Translations under genes and position numbers: made by a program
Notes under the pieces: model-generated
Seen by the model: only the letters and a program-made list of their open reading frames with translations
Databases searched by the model: none
Told to the model about the DNA's origin: nothing
Assembly: GCA_035635555.1 (NCBI GenBank)
Contig: DASQAT010000048.1
Coordinates: 62,001-126,000 of the forward strand
Reading direction: 5' to 3'
Length of the DNA: 64,000 bases
Source of the DNA: Candidatus Dormiibacterota bacterium
Lineage (GTDB): Bacteria; Acidobacteriota; Polarisedimenticolia; Gp22-AA2
In this document: positions 26,536-37,043 of the stretch, one piece after another
How positions within the stretch are numbered: position 1 is the stretch's first letter
Layout: every line of letters begins with the position of its first letter

Positions 26536-27150
26536 GTGACCGGTCTCGCGATAAGGACGTTCCTGACGATGCTCGTGGTCATCGACCCGATCGGACTCGT
26601 GCCGATGTTCCTGGCGCTGGCGGGGGATCGGGACGCCGCGGAGCAGAGACGCATCGCGCTGCGCGCCATCCTGGTGGCGGCGGGGATCCTGGTGTCGTTC
26701 GGCCTGGGCGGCGCCTGGCTGATGGGCTGGCTCGGGATCAGCCTGGATGCCTTCCGGGTGGCCGGGGGCGTCCTGCTGTTCCGCATCGCCGTGCAGATGG
26801 TGTTCGCGTCCTATGAGCGGGAGACCAAGGCCGAGAAGGACGAGTCGCGTCTCCGCCAGGACGTCAGCGTCTTCCCGCTGGCGATCCCGATCATCGCCGG
26901 GCCGGGCGCCATCGCCAGCCTTCTGATCCTGACCGGCGAGTCGAAGGCCTACCCGCTCGGCTTCGTCCTGGTCCTGGCGATGACCGGTTTCGTCCTGTTG
27001 CTCGGTCACATGGCGCTGATCGTGTCGCAGCCGATCGGACGACTCCTCGGCCGGACGGGGGTGAACGTGGTGACGCGCGTGCTCGGCGTCCTTCTGGCGG
27101 CCCTGGCCGCGCAGTACGTCGCCGACGGGGTGCGCGGCTTCCTGGCCTGA
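26536..27150 (+). CDS. MarC family integral membrane protein
   Basis: This 204-residue protein has six predicted helices. The family signature begins directly: IRTFLTMLVVIDPIGLVPMFLALAG, followed by FPLAIPIIAGPGAIASLL and the C-terminal VNVVTRVLGVLLAALAAQYVADG. GTG at 26536 is preceded by GGAGGGCAGGGG, and extending upstream adds only low-complexity sequence. MarC proteins are inner-membrane proteins of unsettled function; despite the name they do not confer multiple antibiotic resistance. It is convergent with the MopE/TSP3 operon. Confidence 0.9.
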   Translation: MTGLAIRTFLTMLVVIDPIGLVPMFLALAGDRDAAEQRRIALRAILVAAGILVSFGLGGAWLMGWLGISLDAFRVAGGVLLFRIAVQMVFASYERETKAEKDESRLRQDVSVFPLAIPIIAGPGAIASLLILTGESKAYPLGFVLVLAMTGFVLLLGHMALIVSQPIGRLLGRTGVNVVTRVLGVLLAALAAQYVADGVRGFLA

Positions 27151-27189
27151 GACCCGCCAACCGGCCCGTTCGGGGCGGCCGCGGCATCG

Positions 27190-28644
27190 TCACAGTCTTG
27201 CCGCGGGCCCGGCCACCTGGATTATCCCGTTCAGCCGCAGCGTCTCGACGAAGATGTCGCGCCCGCTCTTGTGCTTCGGGATGACGTACGTGTAGGTGTG
27301 CCCGACTCCGGTGATGCACTCCTCGCACGGGATCAGGACGGGGTTGAGCTGAGTGCGGACACCCTTCTGGTCGATCACGACGATGTTGAAGCCTAGAATG
27401 TCGACCTCGCGAGTGGTGTCCCAGGTGACGACACCCGAGCCCTTTCCATAAGGGCTCGAGAAGGTGATGGCCACATTTCCGATGTTGCACTGGGCGCAGA
27501 CGCAGGGGTCCTGGTCCCTATTGGGGATCGTCGGACAGTTGTCGCAGACGTCCCCGATGCCGTCGAAGTCGATGTCCGACTGGTTGGGATTGGAGACCGC
27601 CGGACAGTTGTCACGGCAGTCCACGATACCGTCCAGATCGGCGTCGAAGCCCTCGTCGACCGCGCCGTCGCAATTGTCGTCCTTGCAGTTGCTTATTTCG
27701 GTCGCGCCCGGATGGACTGCCGGGTCGCGATCGTCGCAGTCGCCGTCGCAGGTCGTGAACCCGTCGCCGTCCCCGTCCACGCAGTCGATGTCCACCCTGA
27801 TGTAGCCTGTGACGCTTCCCGTCTCGACGCCGTCGACGACGGTCGTGCTGCCCACGAACAGGCAGTCCCCCGGCTGCCGGGGAATGTCCCCGGCCGTGAC
27901 GGCCGCATAGCCGCTCGCGTCGGGCAGGACACCGGTGTTCGTCCAGCCCTCCTTGCGCGGATCGAAGGGATCGCCGCACCGCTGCAGGCGCGTGTAGACC
28001 GGTCCGAACGACAGCACCGGCCGGAAGGCGTCCGGGCAGGTCGTTCCGTAGAACGCCCCCAGCGAGCCCTGGTCGCAATCGGTGTACAGGGGCGGCAGGG
28101 AGGCGCGCAGGTAGATGTTGCGGCCGGCGGTCGCGATGAGCAGGAGCGTCCGGCCGCATGCGGCGGGGATGATCTGCATCGCCGCCTCGTCGATCTGATG
28201 AGCCGCCTCGACGGCGTACCCGATCCCGGGGTCCGCGCCGCTCAGGGAGATGAGCAGAGCGGCCGAGTCGAGCTGTGACGACGTCGCCACCACGATCACG
28301 ACCCGCTGCGCCCCCGAGGCCGCGACCGGACATCCGACCACTCCAGCGTCCATCCAGTCGGTGTCGATCGTCACCTGCCCGAGGGCTACCGGCAGGCCGG
28401 CCGGGCCGCACAACGTGCCGTCGTTATTATCGCACGTGATTTTCACCGGCCCGGTGTTCGCTCCGGATGGATCGCCCACCTGATAGGAATATCCGACCGA
28501 GTGTGTGTAGGCGTTGCACTGCAGGTAGGACATGAAGGAATGGCCCATCGGCGTGGAAACGTCGCAGGACGCCCGCGCATTCGACCAGGCCGACCCGAGC
28601 ACGATCAGGAGCGAGGCGACAACGGGAACAGGGCGGGTTCGCAT
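27190..28644 (-). CDS. Secreted MopE-like/TSP3 protein, paralogue 1
   Basis: This 484-residue exported protein has a signal peptide ending near ARASC. An unrecognised Cys-containing N-terminal domain (residues 25-280) comes first. A MopE-type putative metal-binding motif follows at about 288-335 ([17 protein letters not shown], then [11 protein letters not shown]). TSP3 units come next ([15 protein letters not shown]). A C-terminal beta domain of about 90 residues carries [12 protein letters not shown] and a CEEC pair. ATG 28644 has GGAGG seven bases upstream. It is the last gene of a three-gene operon, and its C-terminal domain is paralogous to that of the preceding gene. MopE of Methylococcus binds copper; any metal role here is inference. 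Confidence 0.85.
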   Translation of the reverse strand: MRTRPVPVVASLLIVLGSAWSNARASCDVSTPMGHSFMSYLQCNAYTHSVGYSYQVGDPSGANTGPVKITCDNNDGTLCGPAGLPVALGQVTIDTDWMDAGVVGCPVAASGAQRVVIVVATSSQLDSAALLISLSGADPGIGYAVEAAHQIDEAAMQIIPAACGRTLLLIATAGRNIYLRASLPPLYTDCDQGSLGAFYGTTCPDAFRPVLSFGPVYTRLQRCGDPFDPRKEGWTNTGVLPDASGYAAVTAGDIPRQPGDCLFVGSTTVVDGVETGSVTGYIRVDIDCVDGDGDGFTTCDGDCDDRDPAVHPGATEISNCKDDNCDGAVDEGFDADLDGIVDCRDNCPAVSNPNQSDIDFDGIGDVCDNCPTIPNRDQDPCVCAQCNIGNVAITFSSPYGKGSGVVTWDTTREVDILGFNIVVIDQKGVRTQLNPVLIPCEECITGVGHTYTYVIPKHKSGRDIFVETLRLNGIIQVAGPAARL

Positions 28645-28673
28645 GGGGGTTCCTCCGGATTTGACCTCTCAGG

Positions 28674-29486
<813 letters not shown>

Positions 29487-29510
29487 CGACGCCTCCTTGG
29501 AGGACATGGG

Positions 29511-32500
29511 TTATCGCTTGTGCGGCCCGTTCGGCGCCGGGGACTCAAGGATCTCCCCCGGGCATCCCCCCTCGCACGACTCGGGTTGGCTGGGGAGAGG
29601 GACCGACTCCGTTCCGAAACCGCTCGTTCCCATGGAGCCTCGGGATTGCACGAGATAGAAGTAGCCGTGGCCAGGGGCGGGATTGGGCGCCGTGCCATTC
29701 TCGGTGAAGCTCGTTCCGGGCAGACCGGCCGCCAGAACCCGCACGGTGCCCAGCGAAATGTGATCGGGCTGCCTGGTGACCTGCTCCAGACCGCCCACGA
29801 TCAAGTCGTAGGACAGCGCAGCGGGGACGGCCGGCCAGAAGACGTGCGCAGATTTCGCCGAGCCGCCCGCCTCGACGTTGATGAGCAACGGCTCCGGCCC
29901 CGACCCGAGGTCATGCGGCACGGTGACCGCCGCGATCGCCGAAGAGACATTCCCCGAGCCGTCCTGTGCGACGTAGTTCAGCGTGTAGGTCCGGCCCGGG
30001 CCGCCACCTGAACGCTCCGCCCGCAGCAGAACCGAGTCATCCGGAGTTCCCGGCGCGGCGTCCGCGACGTCCCCGCTCGTGTCGCCGTCGCTGCCGCCCG
30101 GCGCGTCATCCGGCTCGCTGCTGACCACCGAGACCAGGCGTACTCCGGGAGCCGGGTCGCACCGGTCGATCGCCTGCCAGGTCACGTGCACCGGCACCAG
30201 CCTGTGGTTGGGAGGCCAGAGGACGGTCTGGTCCTCGGCCAGCTTCAGCGACGGCGGGATCGTGTCCCGCACGGTCACGCTCGTCGCACAGGTCGCCACG
30301 TTGCCGACCGCGTCGGTCGCGACGAAGGTGACGGGCGTCGACCCGAGCGGGTAGGTGCCCGAAGCATCCGCCCCGCCTCCGCGACTGCTCGTGATCGTCA
30401 CCTCGCTGCAATCGTCCCCTGCCGTCGCCACGACGCCCACCGTTGCCCCCTCCGGGCCCGCGCATTCCGCCATCGTCGGAGCGGGGCAGGACAGAGTCGG
30501 CGGGGCCGTGTCCTGGATCGTGATCAGGGTCTGCGTCGAGTCCCGCCCCCCTTCCGCGTCGAAGACGACCAGGCCCACGCGGTTTTTCCCCGGGGGCAGG
30601 GACGCCTGCAGGATCCGGCCCTCACCCAGCGTGCGCTCGGCGGGGCGGCCCAGATCGAGGAACCAGCGATACGTCTCGATGGAGCCGTCCGGTTCGGCAT
30701 CCGACGAAAGCGAGCCGTCCAAGGTGAGGGGCTCTCCGCACTTCCCCTGCGCCGGGGCCGAGATGACCGCCCGCGGCGCCAGGTTGATCTTCATCGTGGA
30801 CTCGCCGTTGTAGTAGAAGTACTGCACGGCCGACCCGCTTCCGGAGAGGTCCGCCGCCGTCAGCCTGACGTTGAAGGGGCCGATCGGCTCGAGCGAGCCT
30901 CGGATCGACGAAACGTCGACTTGGCGCGGCACCCCGCTGCTGGATGACGCGTGCGCATAGGGCGAGAATCGATTCAGCGTCACCTGCTCCGATACGCCCG
31001 ATGCACTGTGCTCGACATGGACGCTGTAGAACCCATGATCTCCGCGGACCAACTGCATGCACGCCGTTCCTCCGCTCAGGAGCGCCACAATCGGTTGACC
31101 ACCAGGGTTGCCGCCGGTAGTACACGGAAAAGCATCGAATGCGAAGTCCTGCAGGCCGTCCTCGCAGGTGATGCCGCGAAAGCCGCTGAGCACGGAGTCG
31201 ATGTCGAACAGGAAGTCGGTCGTCTGACCGCCGCCCTGCCTGTAGATGCCGAACCCCTTGCCCGGGATGCCATAAGGGAAATAACCGGTCGTGCAGTTCA
31301 GGGTGGGCACGTACTGCAAGTTGATCGGAAACACCGCCCCTCCCGCCGTCAGCACGTCCACGCTGGCGCTGGTGATGCCGCCCGCGTAGCTGCGCACGAT
31401 CGCGGTCAGAGTCAGGACATCGTCCTGCGAAAACACGCTCTGGATCGCGACCGTCAGGGAGCAGGCGTCGCCGTGGCCGTTGCCGTCGCTGTCCTGCTGA
31501 TCCAGATTCGCGGTGCCGGGACAGTTGTCGCAGGCATCGCCGAACGTGTCGCCGTCGGCGTCGGCCTGGTTTGCGTTGGCGGTATCGGGGCAGTTGTCCA
31601 CGTCGCCGCAGACGCCGTCGTGGTCGGAGTCGTTGGCGGCGTCGAGCGGGCACGGATCGCAGGCATCCCCCTGTCCATCGCCGTCTCCGTCCTCCTGACC
31701 GGGGTTGACCCGATCAGGACAGTTGTCGCAGGCGTCCCCCACTCCATCGCCGTCCTGATCGGCCTGTCCCGGGTTGAACAGGCCCGGACAGTTGTCCACC
31801 GCGCAGGTGTTGGCCGGGAATTCGAAGGACTCCCCGGTGCCGTCGCGGTCGACGTCCACGCAGGGATCGCAGGCATCACCGACGGCATCGCGGTCCCGGT
31901 CGACCTGCAGAGGGTCGAACGCGGCGGGGCAGCTGTCGCAGGCGTCCCCCACGCTGTCGCGATCGCCGTCCGCCTGGCCGGAATTCGCCACGAGCGGACA
32001 GTTGTCGGGCGGACAGGTGTTGGCCGGGAAGCCGGGATTGCCGAAGCCGTCGCCGTCCGTGTCGACGCAGGGATCGACCGCGTCGTCGATCCCGTCGCGA
32101 TCGGAATCGGCGAGGGGCCCCAGGAACTCCATGGTCGATTCGTGCTGGTGCAGGAAGGTCGCTTCGACGCCCACCGGCAGACTTGAGCCGTCGGCTACCG
32201 TGATCGAGAGCCGGTAACGCTGGTCCAGATAAAGGGACGACAGGCTTATCTCCCTGGGGATCCCGCCGTCGAACGTGTAGGTCAACCCCGGATCGTACGG
32301 CGTCCGCATACGCACCGTGGATTCGAGAATTTCGAGGATGGTGAAGTCGCCGAGCGATCCGGTCGCGCCGAACCGGCGGACGCAGAGAGAATAGGGGAGC
32401 TGGGTGGAGAAGGGCACGCTGATGGATTGACTGAAGAAGATTCCCGGCTGGCCGCAGGGCCGGTCGCCGATCTCGAAATCCTGCCGGCCATCCGCGCACG

Positions 32501-35500
32501 TCAGGCCCAGATAGGTCGAGAGGGTGGAATCGATGTCGAACAGCAGCAGGTCCCCGCCCAGATTCGCGACACCGATCCCCTGACCGGGATACCCGTCGGG
32601 GAAGATCCCGCGGTCGCAGGTCGGGTTGTCGAGATCGAGATCCTGCACGATGGCCCCTCCCTCGGCGGTGATCCGGATCTGACCGCCGAGCGGGTCACCT
32701 TGCGGATCGCCGGCGTGCAGCGTCACCTCCTGCACGTCCCCCCCGTCCTCCTCGATCCCCAGCAGGATCAGATAAGGCTGGCAGGCGTCGCCGGATCCAT
32801 CCTGGTTGCTGTCGGATTGGTCCGGGTTGGGCACGGTCGGACAGTTGTCGCATGCGTCACCCACGCGGTCTCCATCGCCGTCTACCTGGTCGGGATTGGG
32901 GACAAGAGGACAGGTATCCCGATCGCCGCACACGCCGTCCCGATCCTGATCGTTGTTTGGATCGAACGGGCAGGTATCGCAGGCATCGCCGAAGTGGTCG
33001 CCGTCGCTGTCCGTCTGGTCCGGATTGGGGATCGTGGGACAGTTGTCGAAACCGCAGGTGCTCGCGGCATAGCAGCAGTCCCCCGCCCCGTCGCCATCCT
33101 TGTCGGTGCACGGGTCGCACGCGTCGCCGATCCCGTCGTGGTCGGCGTCCGCCTGATTCGGATTGACCCTGAAGGGGCAGTTGTCGACCGCGCACGTATT
33201 GCCGGGATAGGCTGGATCCCCGTAGCCGTCGTGGTCGCTGTCCGTGCAGGTGTCGCAGGCGTCGCCGACGTGATCGTGGTCCCCGTCGGCCTGGGAAGGG
33301 TTCGGCACCGAAGGGCAGTTGTCGCACGAGTCGCCCACCCCGTCTCCGTCGGCGTCGCTCTGGGTGGGGTTCACGACCGCGGGACAGTTGTCGGGCGCAC
33401 AGGTGCTGGCCGGGAAGCCGGGATTGCCGAAGCCGTCGCCGTCCGTGTCGGTGCACGTGTCGCAGGCATCCCCGCGACCGTCCTTGTCCTTGTCCGCCTG
33501 GGTCGGGTTGGGCGTCGTGAGGCAGTTGTCGCAGGCGTCCCCCGCACCGTCGTGATCGGCGTCGCCCTGGTCGATGTTCCCGACGGCGGGACAGTTGTCG
33601 ATGGGGCAGGTGTTCGCCGGAAATCCAGGGTCACCGTAGCCGTCGCCGTCGGTGTCGGTGCAGGGATCCTGCGCGTCGGGGATACTGTCCTTGTCCGTGT
33701 CGGGGAAGGCTCCTCGGTTGAGCAGGACGGCGATGCTGCCGCCCGAGATGGCGAGATCCGGGCGCGTGTCACCGTTGAAGTCGCCGACGGCCAGGGCATT
33801 CATGTATCCCGAGACCTCCAGCATTATCGGTGCGCCAAACGTCCCGTCACCCTGACCGAGGAACAGCTCCAACCCAGTCCCAGGAGCGGACCGCCCTGCC
33901 GCAACGAGATCCTCGTTGCCGTCGGAGTCGAGGTCGGCGGTCAGGAGGAACCCGGGGCCAATGTCGAAGGGCATTTGCACGTGTGCCTGGGGCGCAAACG
34001 ATCCGTGGCCCAGCCCCATGATGATCGACACGTACCCGGAAGACGCGTTGCCGATGGCGAGGTCCGGTACCCGGTCCCCGTTGAAATCTGCGACCGCGAT
34101 TGCGGCGGGGGAAAAGCCCGTCGGTAGCGTCGTGGAGAAGAAGAACGTCCCGTCACCCGCGCCGTTCATGATCGTGACGGACGCCAGCACGGAGTCCCAC
34201 CCAACGTTCGCAATCACCAAGTCGAGGATCCCATCTCCGTTCAAATCGGCGGCGGCCACGGCTCCGGGCGCCGGAATGGGTGTGTATTTCGACTCGGGCC
34301 CGAAGGTTCCGTCCCCCTGTTGGAGCCGGATCGACACGCTGTCGAAGCGGGTGTCGGTGATGGCCAGATCGATCCGCCCGTCACCGTTGAAGTCGCCGGC
34401 CGCCAGCCCCGCCGGGTAGGCGCCGTCCGCGTAGCCCACCGCCGCGCCGAAGGTCCCGTCGCCGTTGCCGGACAGCACGGAGAGCGCCGGGGAGGTCAGG
34501 CCCAGGATCGCGGCGTCCGGCCTCCCGTCGGTGTTGAAGTCACCCAGCAGCAGCGTCTCCCCGAAGCGTGAAGCGTCCGTGCGCAGCGGAGCGGCTGACC
34601 CGAAATCGGCCCGACCCAGAAACGAGAAGAGTCCAGGGAGTCCTCCTGCGGCATCAGGGAATGCCAGCGTCAGGAGGTCGGTCCTGGCGTCGCCGTTCAT
34701 GTCACCCACGGCGAGCGGCCCGCCGGAAGACTCTCCCATGCTCAGGAAAAGTGGGCCGTCGAACGTTCCGTCCCCCCGTCCCATGGCAAGGGTCACGATC
34801 CCGCGGCCGTACGACGGAAGGACGAGATCCGCGCGGCCGTCGCCGTTGATATCGCCGCTCAGCCCGTCCGCGCCGATTGGCAGTGACCCGTCGGAGTGCC
34901 TTTGATCGAATGTCCGGTCGGTCCGGCCGAAGAGAGCCAGAAGAGGCCCGAACTGCCCACCTGAAACCAGAAGATCGACGATCCCGTCCCCGTTGTAGTC
35001 GGCGACCGCGAAGGGAAAAGGTTCGATCCCGGGAATGACCGATGGGGAAAAGGTGCCATCGCGATTGCTGTAATACACCGTCAGCATGCTGCTGTTGCCG
35101 AGGGTCGCGACATCGGCAAGTCCATCGCCGTCGAAGTCACCCGACCGGAACCGGTAGATGGCCTCTGCGTCCTGGTACACCGGGTCGCCGAAGGTCCCGT
35201 CCCCGTTCCCGGTGGCGACGGCGAATCTGGGAGACCCATACTCGCTCAGGAACGCCAGGTCCAGCCGGCCGTCTCCGCTGAAATCCGCCACGATCGGATG
35301 ACGGGGAATATCGGCAATCTGCTGACCATAAGCGACGCGGAACGATCCGAGCCCATCCGAAATGTAGCTGTAGATGGTCGAGGACGATTGATCGATGGCG
35401 ATCAGGTCGGTGCGTCCGTCTCCATTCAGATCACCGGCCGCCACGTCGGCAGGCTGGAACGATAAGGAGGTTTTTACTGGGAACTGGAATGTCCCGTCCC

Positions 35501-35891
35501 CGGTGCCGAACAGGACCACCAGGTCCCAGCCGAAAGCGGGATAGGCGAGCCTGACAGTCGCCGCGATGTCCGGCACGCCGTCGACGTTGAAATCCCCGAC
35601 GACCACCCACTCCGGGAAACCTCCGACATCGATCCGGACCCGGGGGCTCGTGTCTCCGTACGCCTGTCCAAAAAGGATGGAAACCCCATCTTGGGCTGCG
35701 GCCACGATGTCCGCCCTGCCATCGCCGTCGAGATCGCGGACGACCTGGGCATAGCCACCGGGGCCGGCGTCGATCCCCTGCCAGGGGAACAGGCTTCCCG
35801 CCGCCGCGACCGGCATGCCGATGAGAGCGACGGCAAGGATCATGAGGACCAGGAACGCGGAGTGGCGCAGGGAGCGCCGAACGACCTGCAT
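29511..35891 (-). CDS. Giant secreted FG-GAP/VCBS, TSP3, PKD and HYR multidomain protein, 2126 residues
   Basis: A signal peptide (cleavage near PVAAAG, about residue 32) leads into about a dozen FG-GAP/VCBS repeats to about residue 725 (for example VGDFNVDGVPDIAATV), a likely beta-propeller. A TSP3 block (730-1040), an unknown domain A (1041-1258), a second TSP3 block (1262-1478) and a related domain B (1480-1700) follow. A PKD-like domain (1702-1795), an HYR domain (1796-1878), an LWPPNHRL-type domain and a terminal FN3-like domain complete it. The start ATG 35891 has CCGGAGG five bases upstream, and longer frames lose the signal peptide. A strong promoter precedes it. It is probably a calcium-stiffened surface adhesin or matrix protein; no anchor is seen. 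Confidence 0.9.
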   Translation of the reverse strand: MQVVRRSLRHSAFLVLMILAVALIGMPVAAAGSLFPWQGIDAGPGGYAQVVRDLDGDGRADIVAAAQDGVSILFGQAYGDTSPRVRIDVGGFPEWVVVGDFNVDGVPDIAATVRLAYPAFGWDLVVLFGTGDGTFQFPVKTSLSFQPADVAAGDLNGDGRTDLIAIDQSSSTIYSYISDGLGSFRVAYGQQIADIPRHPIVADFSGDGRLDLAFLSEYGSPRFAVATGNGDGTFGDPVYQDAEAIYRFRSGDFDGDGLADVATLGNSSMLTVYYSNRDGTFSPSVIPGIEPFPFAVADYNGDGIVDLLVSGGQFGPLLALFGRTDRTFDQRHSDGSLPIGADGLSGDINGDGRADLVLPSYGRGIVTLAMGRGDGTFDGPLFLSMGESSGGPLAVGDMNGDARTDLLTLAFPDAAGGLPGLFSFLGRADFGSAAPLRTDASRFGETLLLGDFNTDGRPDAAILGLTSPALSVLSGNGDGTFGAAVGYADGAYPAGLAAGDFNGDGRIDLAITDTRFDSVSIRLQQGDGTFGPESKYTPIPAPGAVAAADLNGDGILDLVIANVGWDSVLASVTIMNGAGDGTFFFSTTLPTGFSPAAIAVADFNGDRVPDLAIGNASSGYVSIIMGLGHGSFAPQAHVQMPFDIGPGFLLTADLDSDGNEDLVAAGRSAPGTGLELFLGQGDGTFGAPIMLEVSGYMNALAVGDFNGDTRPDLAISGGSIAVLLNRGAFPDTDKDSIPDAQDPCTDTDGDGYGDPGFPANTCPIDNCPAVGNIDQGDADHDGAGDACDNCLTTPNPTQADKDKDGRGDACDTCTDTDGDGFGNPGFPASTCAPDNCPAVVNPTQSDADGDGVGDSCDNCPSVPNPSQADGDHDHVGDACDTCTDSDHDGYGDPAYPGNTCAVDNCPFRVNPNQADADHDGIGDACDPCTDKDGDGAGDCCYAASTCGFDNCPTIPNPDQTDSDGDHFGDACDTCPFDPNNDQDRDGVCGDRDTCPLVPNPDQVDGDGDRVGDACDNCPTVPNPDQSDSNQDGSGDACQPYLILLGIEEDGGDVQEVTLHAGDPQGDPLGGQIRITAEGGAIVQDLDLDNPTCDRGIFPDGYPGQGIGVANLGGDLLLFDIDSTLSTYLGLTCADGRQDFEIGDRPCGQPGIFFSQSISVPFSTQLPYSLCVRRFGATGSLGDFTILEILESTVRMRTPYDPGLTYTFDGGIPREISLSSLYLDQRYRLSITVADGSSLPVGVEATFLHQHESTMEFLGPLADSDRDGIDDAVDPCVDTDGDGFGNPGFPANTCPPDNCPLVANSGQADGDRDSVGDACDSCPAAFDPLQVDRDRDAVGDACDPCVDVDRDGTGESFEFPANTCAVDNCPGLFNPGQADQDGDGVGDACDNCPDRVNPGQEDGDGDGQGDACDPCPLDAANDSDHDGVCGDVDNCPDTANANQADADGDTFGDACDNCPGTANLDQQDSDGNGHGDACSLTVAIQSVFSQDDVLTLTAIVRSYAGGITSASVDVLTAGGAVFPINLQYVPTLNCTTGYFPYGIPGKGFGIYRQGGGQTTDFLFDIDSVLSGFRGITCEDGLQDFAFDAFPCTTGGNPGGQPIVALLSGGTACMQLVRGDHGFYSVHVEHSASGVSEQVTLNRFSPYAHASSSSGVPRQVDVSSIRGSLEPIGPFNVRLTAADLSGSGSAVQYFYYNGESTMKINLAPRAVISAPAQGKCGEPLTLDGSLSSDAEPDGSIETYRWFLDLGRPAERTLGEGRILQASLPPGKNRVGLVVFDAEGGRDSTQTLITIQDTAPPTLSCPAPTMAECAGPEGATVGVVATAGDDCSEVTITSSRGGGADASGTYPLGSTPVTFVATDAVGNVATCATSVTVRDTIPPSLKLAEDQTVLWPPNHRLVPVHVTWQAIDRCDPAPGVRLVSVVSSEPDDAPGGSDGDTSGDVADAAPGTPDDSVLLRAERSGGGPGRTYTLNYVAQDGSGNVSSAIAAVTVPHDLGSGPEPLLINVEAGGSAKSAHVFWPAVPAALSYDLIVGGLEQVTRQPDHISLGTVRVLAAGLPGTSFTENGTAPNPAPGHGYFYLVQSRGSMGTSGFGTESVPLPSQPESCEGGCPGEILESPAPNGPHKR
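30790..31450 (-). repeat. Duplicated unknown domain, copy B
   Basis: Residues about 1480-1700 of the giant protein repeat the plan of residues 1041-1258. Both contain a CxxGxFPxGxPGxGxG motif, FDIDSxLS, G(L/I)TCxDGxQDF, a later conserved Cys, and a terminal ESTM. Each copy follows a TSP3 block. I recognise no named family. Confidence 0.7.
31460..32108 (-). repeat. TSP3 repeat block 2 of the giant protein
   Basis: Calcium-binding TSP3 units fill about residues 1262-1478, such as [22 protein letters not shown] and DRDAVGDACDPCVDVD. Units of two lengths alternate, some with an inserted GFPANTC or EFPANTC segment. Confidence 0.9.
32110..32770 (-). repeat. Duplicated unknown domain, copy A
   Basis: Residues about 1041-1258 lie between the two TSP3 blocks. 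The motifs are CDRGIFPDGYPGQGIG, LFDIDSTLS, GLTCADGRQDF and HESTMEF, aligned with copy B across the whole length. Conserved cysteines suggest an extracellular disulfide-stabilised fold. Confidence 0.7.
32790..33705 (-). repeat. TSP3 repeat block 1 of the giant protein
   Basis: TSP3 units occupy about residues 730-1035. Several share the longer form DTDGDGYGDPGFPANTC, followed by the shorter DADHDGAGDACDNC form, giving a two-unit periodicity. Confidence 0.9.
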
Positions 35892-35937
35892 ATGTCCTCC
35901 GGCAGTCTTACCGACACGTTGCAGAAGAGGTGGCTGC

Positions 35938-35965
35938 AATATACCTCGAACCCACGCCTTGTCAA
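35938..35965 (-). promoter_or_regulatory. Sigma-70-type promoter of the VCBS/MopE operon
   Basis: On the minus strand a perfect TTGACA (35965-35960), a 16-base spacer and TATATT (35943-35938) lie upstream of the giant gene. The predicted leader is about 40 nt and contains the GGAGG site. This is the only strong promoter seen for the three-gene operon. Confidence 0.8.
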
Positions 35966-36075
35966 CGAGGTTCGACAGGGGAGGGGCTCGTGAGTTCCCA
36001 GGCGGGACGAGTCTTGCGGCGCGCCCGTGGTAACATTCCGTTCCCGGCCCTCGTCGGGCCGTCCCGGCCAATTGC

Positions 36076-36169
36076 GGAGAGGTGCTGGAGTGGCCGAACA
36101 GGGCTGCCTGCTAAGCAGTTGCTCCCGCTAAAACGGGTGCCGGGGGTTCGAATCCCCCCCTCTCCGCCA
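36076..36169 (+). tRNA. tRNA-Ser, anticodon GCU
   Basis: The acceptor GGAGAGG pairs with CCTCTCC (36159-36165), then discriminator G and an encoded CCA. The anticodon loop CTGCTAA carries GCU. A long variable arm (CCCGCTAAAACGGG) marks a class II serine tRNA. Confidence 0.97.
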
Positions 36170-36189
36170 GCCTTCCTTCGCGCGCCGGC

Positions 36190-37026
36190 TCATCGACTCA
36201 CGGCGCTCCAGGTCACAGAGCGCACCTTCCCTTCGAGATCGCGGGCGGTGATGCCGTCGCGATTCAGGCGGTCCTGCAGCTCCTTCGAGAAGGTGTAGCC
36301 GGCGGCGGCCAGGTAGTCCACGTCCTTGTGGACGCGGACGCCCGTCAGCCCGGCCGCCTGCGCGAGGTCGAAGTAGGCGCGGCGTTCCATAGCCCCGGCG
36401 ACACAGCCGACGTAGGCGAGCACGTCGGTGGCGATCGCCGCCGGGAGGGGGCCGTCCAGGAGGATGTCGGAGATGACCAGCCTGCCGCCGGGGCGCAGCA
36501 CGCGGACGATCTCGCGGAAGACGACCGACTTGTCCGGCACCAGGTTGATGACGCAGTTGCTGGTCGCGGCATCGACGGACCTGTCCTCGAGGGGCAGCGA
36601 CTCGAGCCGGCCCAGGCGGAACTCGACGTTCGTGAAGCACCCTTCGACGGCGTTGGCGCGCGCCTTCTCGATCATCTCCGGCGTCATGTCCACACCGATC
36701 ACGCGGCCGGTGTCGGCGACGTGGCGCGCGGCCAGGAAGGCGTCGAAGCCGGCGCCCGATCCGAGATCGAGCACGGTCTCGCCCGGCATCAGATCCAGGA
36801 AATCCAGGGGAGCCCCGCAGCCCAGGCCCAGGTTGGCCCCTTCGGGCACCGCCTCGAGGTCGCTGTCGCGGTAGCCGATGGCGGCCGACGCCGGGTCTCC
36901 ACAGGACGGGGCTGTCGACGGTCCGCAGCAGCCGGACTCCTGTCCCGTGGCGATGCGTCCATAGCGCTCGCGCACCGTGTTGACGATGCGCGCGGGATCG
37001 GCGGGAAGGGTGTCCTTGATCGACAT
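36190..37026 (-). CDS. arsM: Arsenite S-adenosylmethionine methyltransferase
   Basis: This cytosolic enzyme of 278 residues methylates As(III) using S-adenosylmethionine. The SAM-binding motif is VLDLGSGAGFDAFLAA and the post-I acidic residue is in VIGVDMTPEMI. ArsM-like features are an early vicinal Cys pair (ESGCCGPS, 33/34), GLGCGAP, Cys158 in SNCVINLVPDK and Cys208 in YVGCVAG. The 50-residue spacing of the last two matches the arsenic-binding pair of the characterised algal enzyme. ATG 37026 removes a 13-residue extension without family similarity. No other ars genes or ArsR repressor are nearby, so regulation is unclear. Confidence 0.85.
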   Translation of the reverse strand: MSIKDTLPADPARIVNTVRERYGRIATGQESGCCGPSTAPSCGDPASAAIGYRDSDLEAVPEGANLGLGCGAPLDFLDLMPGETVLDLGSGAGFDAFLAARHVADTGRVIGVDMTPEMIEKARANAVEGCFTNVEFRLGRLESLPLEDRSVDAATSNCVINLVPDKSVVFREIVRVLRPGGRLVISDILLDGPLPAAIATDVLAYVGCVAGAMERRAYFDLAQAAGLTGVRVHKDVDYLAAAGYTFSKELQDRLNRDGITARDLEGKVRSVTWSAVSR

Positions 37027-37043
37027 GACCCATTCTACCGCGC

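Noticed and set aside
27150-27190. Terminator between MarC and the MopE operon
   Set aside because: Only short, imperfect GC pairings were found, with no T-tract. It is too weak to report as a terminator.
31460-33705. Tandem DNA repeats that could suggest a CRISPR or VNTR array
   Set aside because: The repeats vary in length and sequence and keep reading frame, as expected for TSP3 protein units. There are no constant direct repeats with unique spacers and no cas genes.
30951-34127. Long repetitive plus-strand open frames (411 and 566 residues)
   Set aside because: They are antisense to TSP3 and VCBS repeats. The periodicity comes from the real gene.
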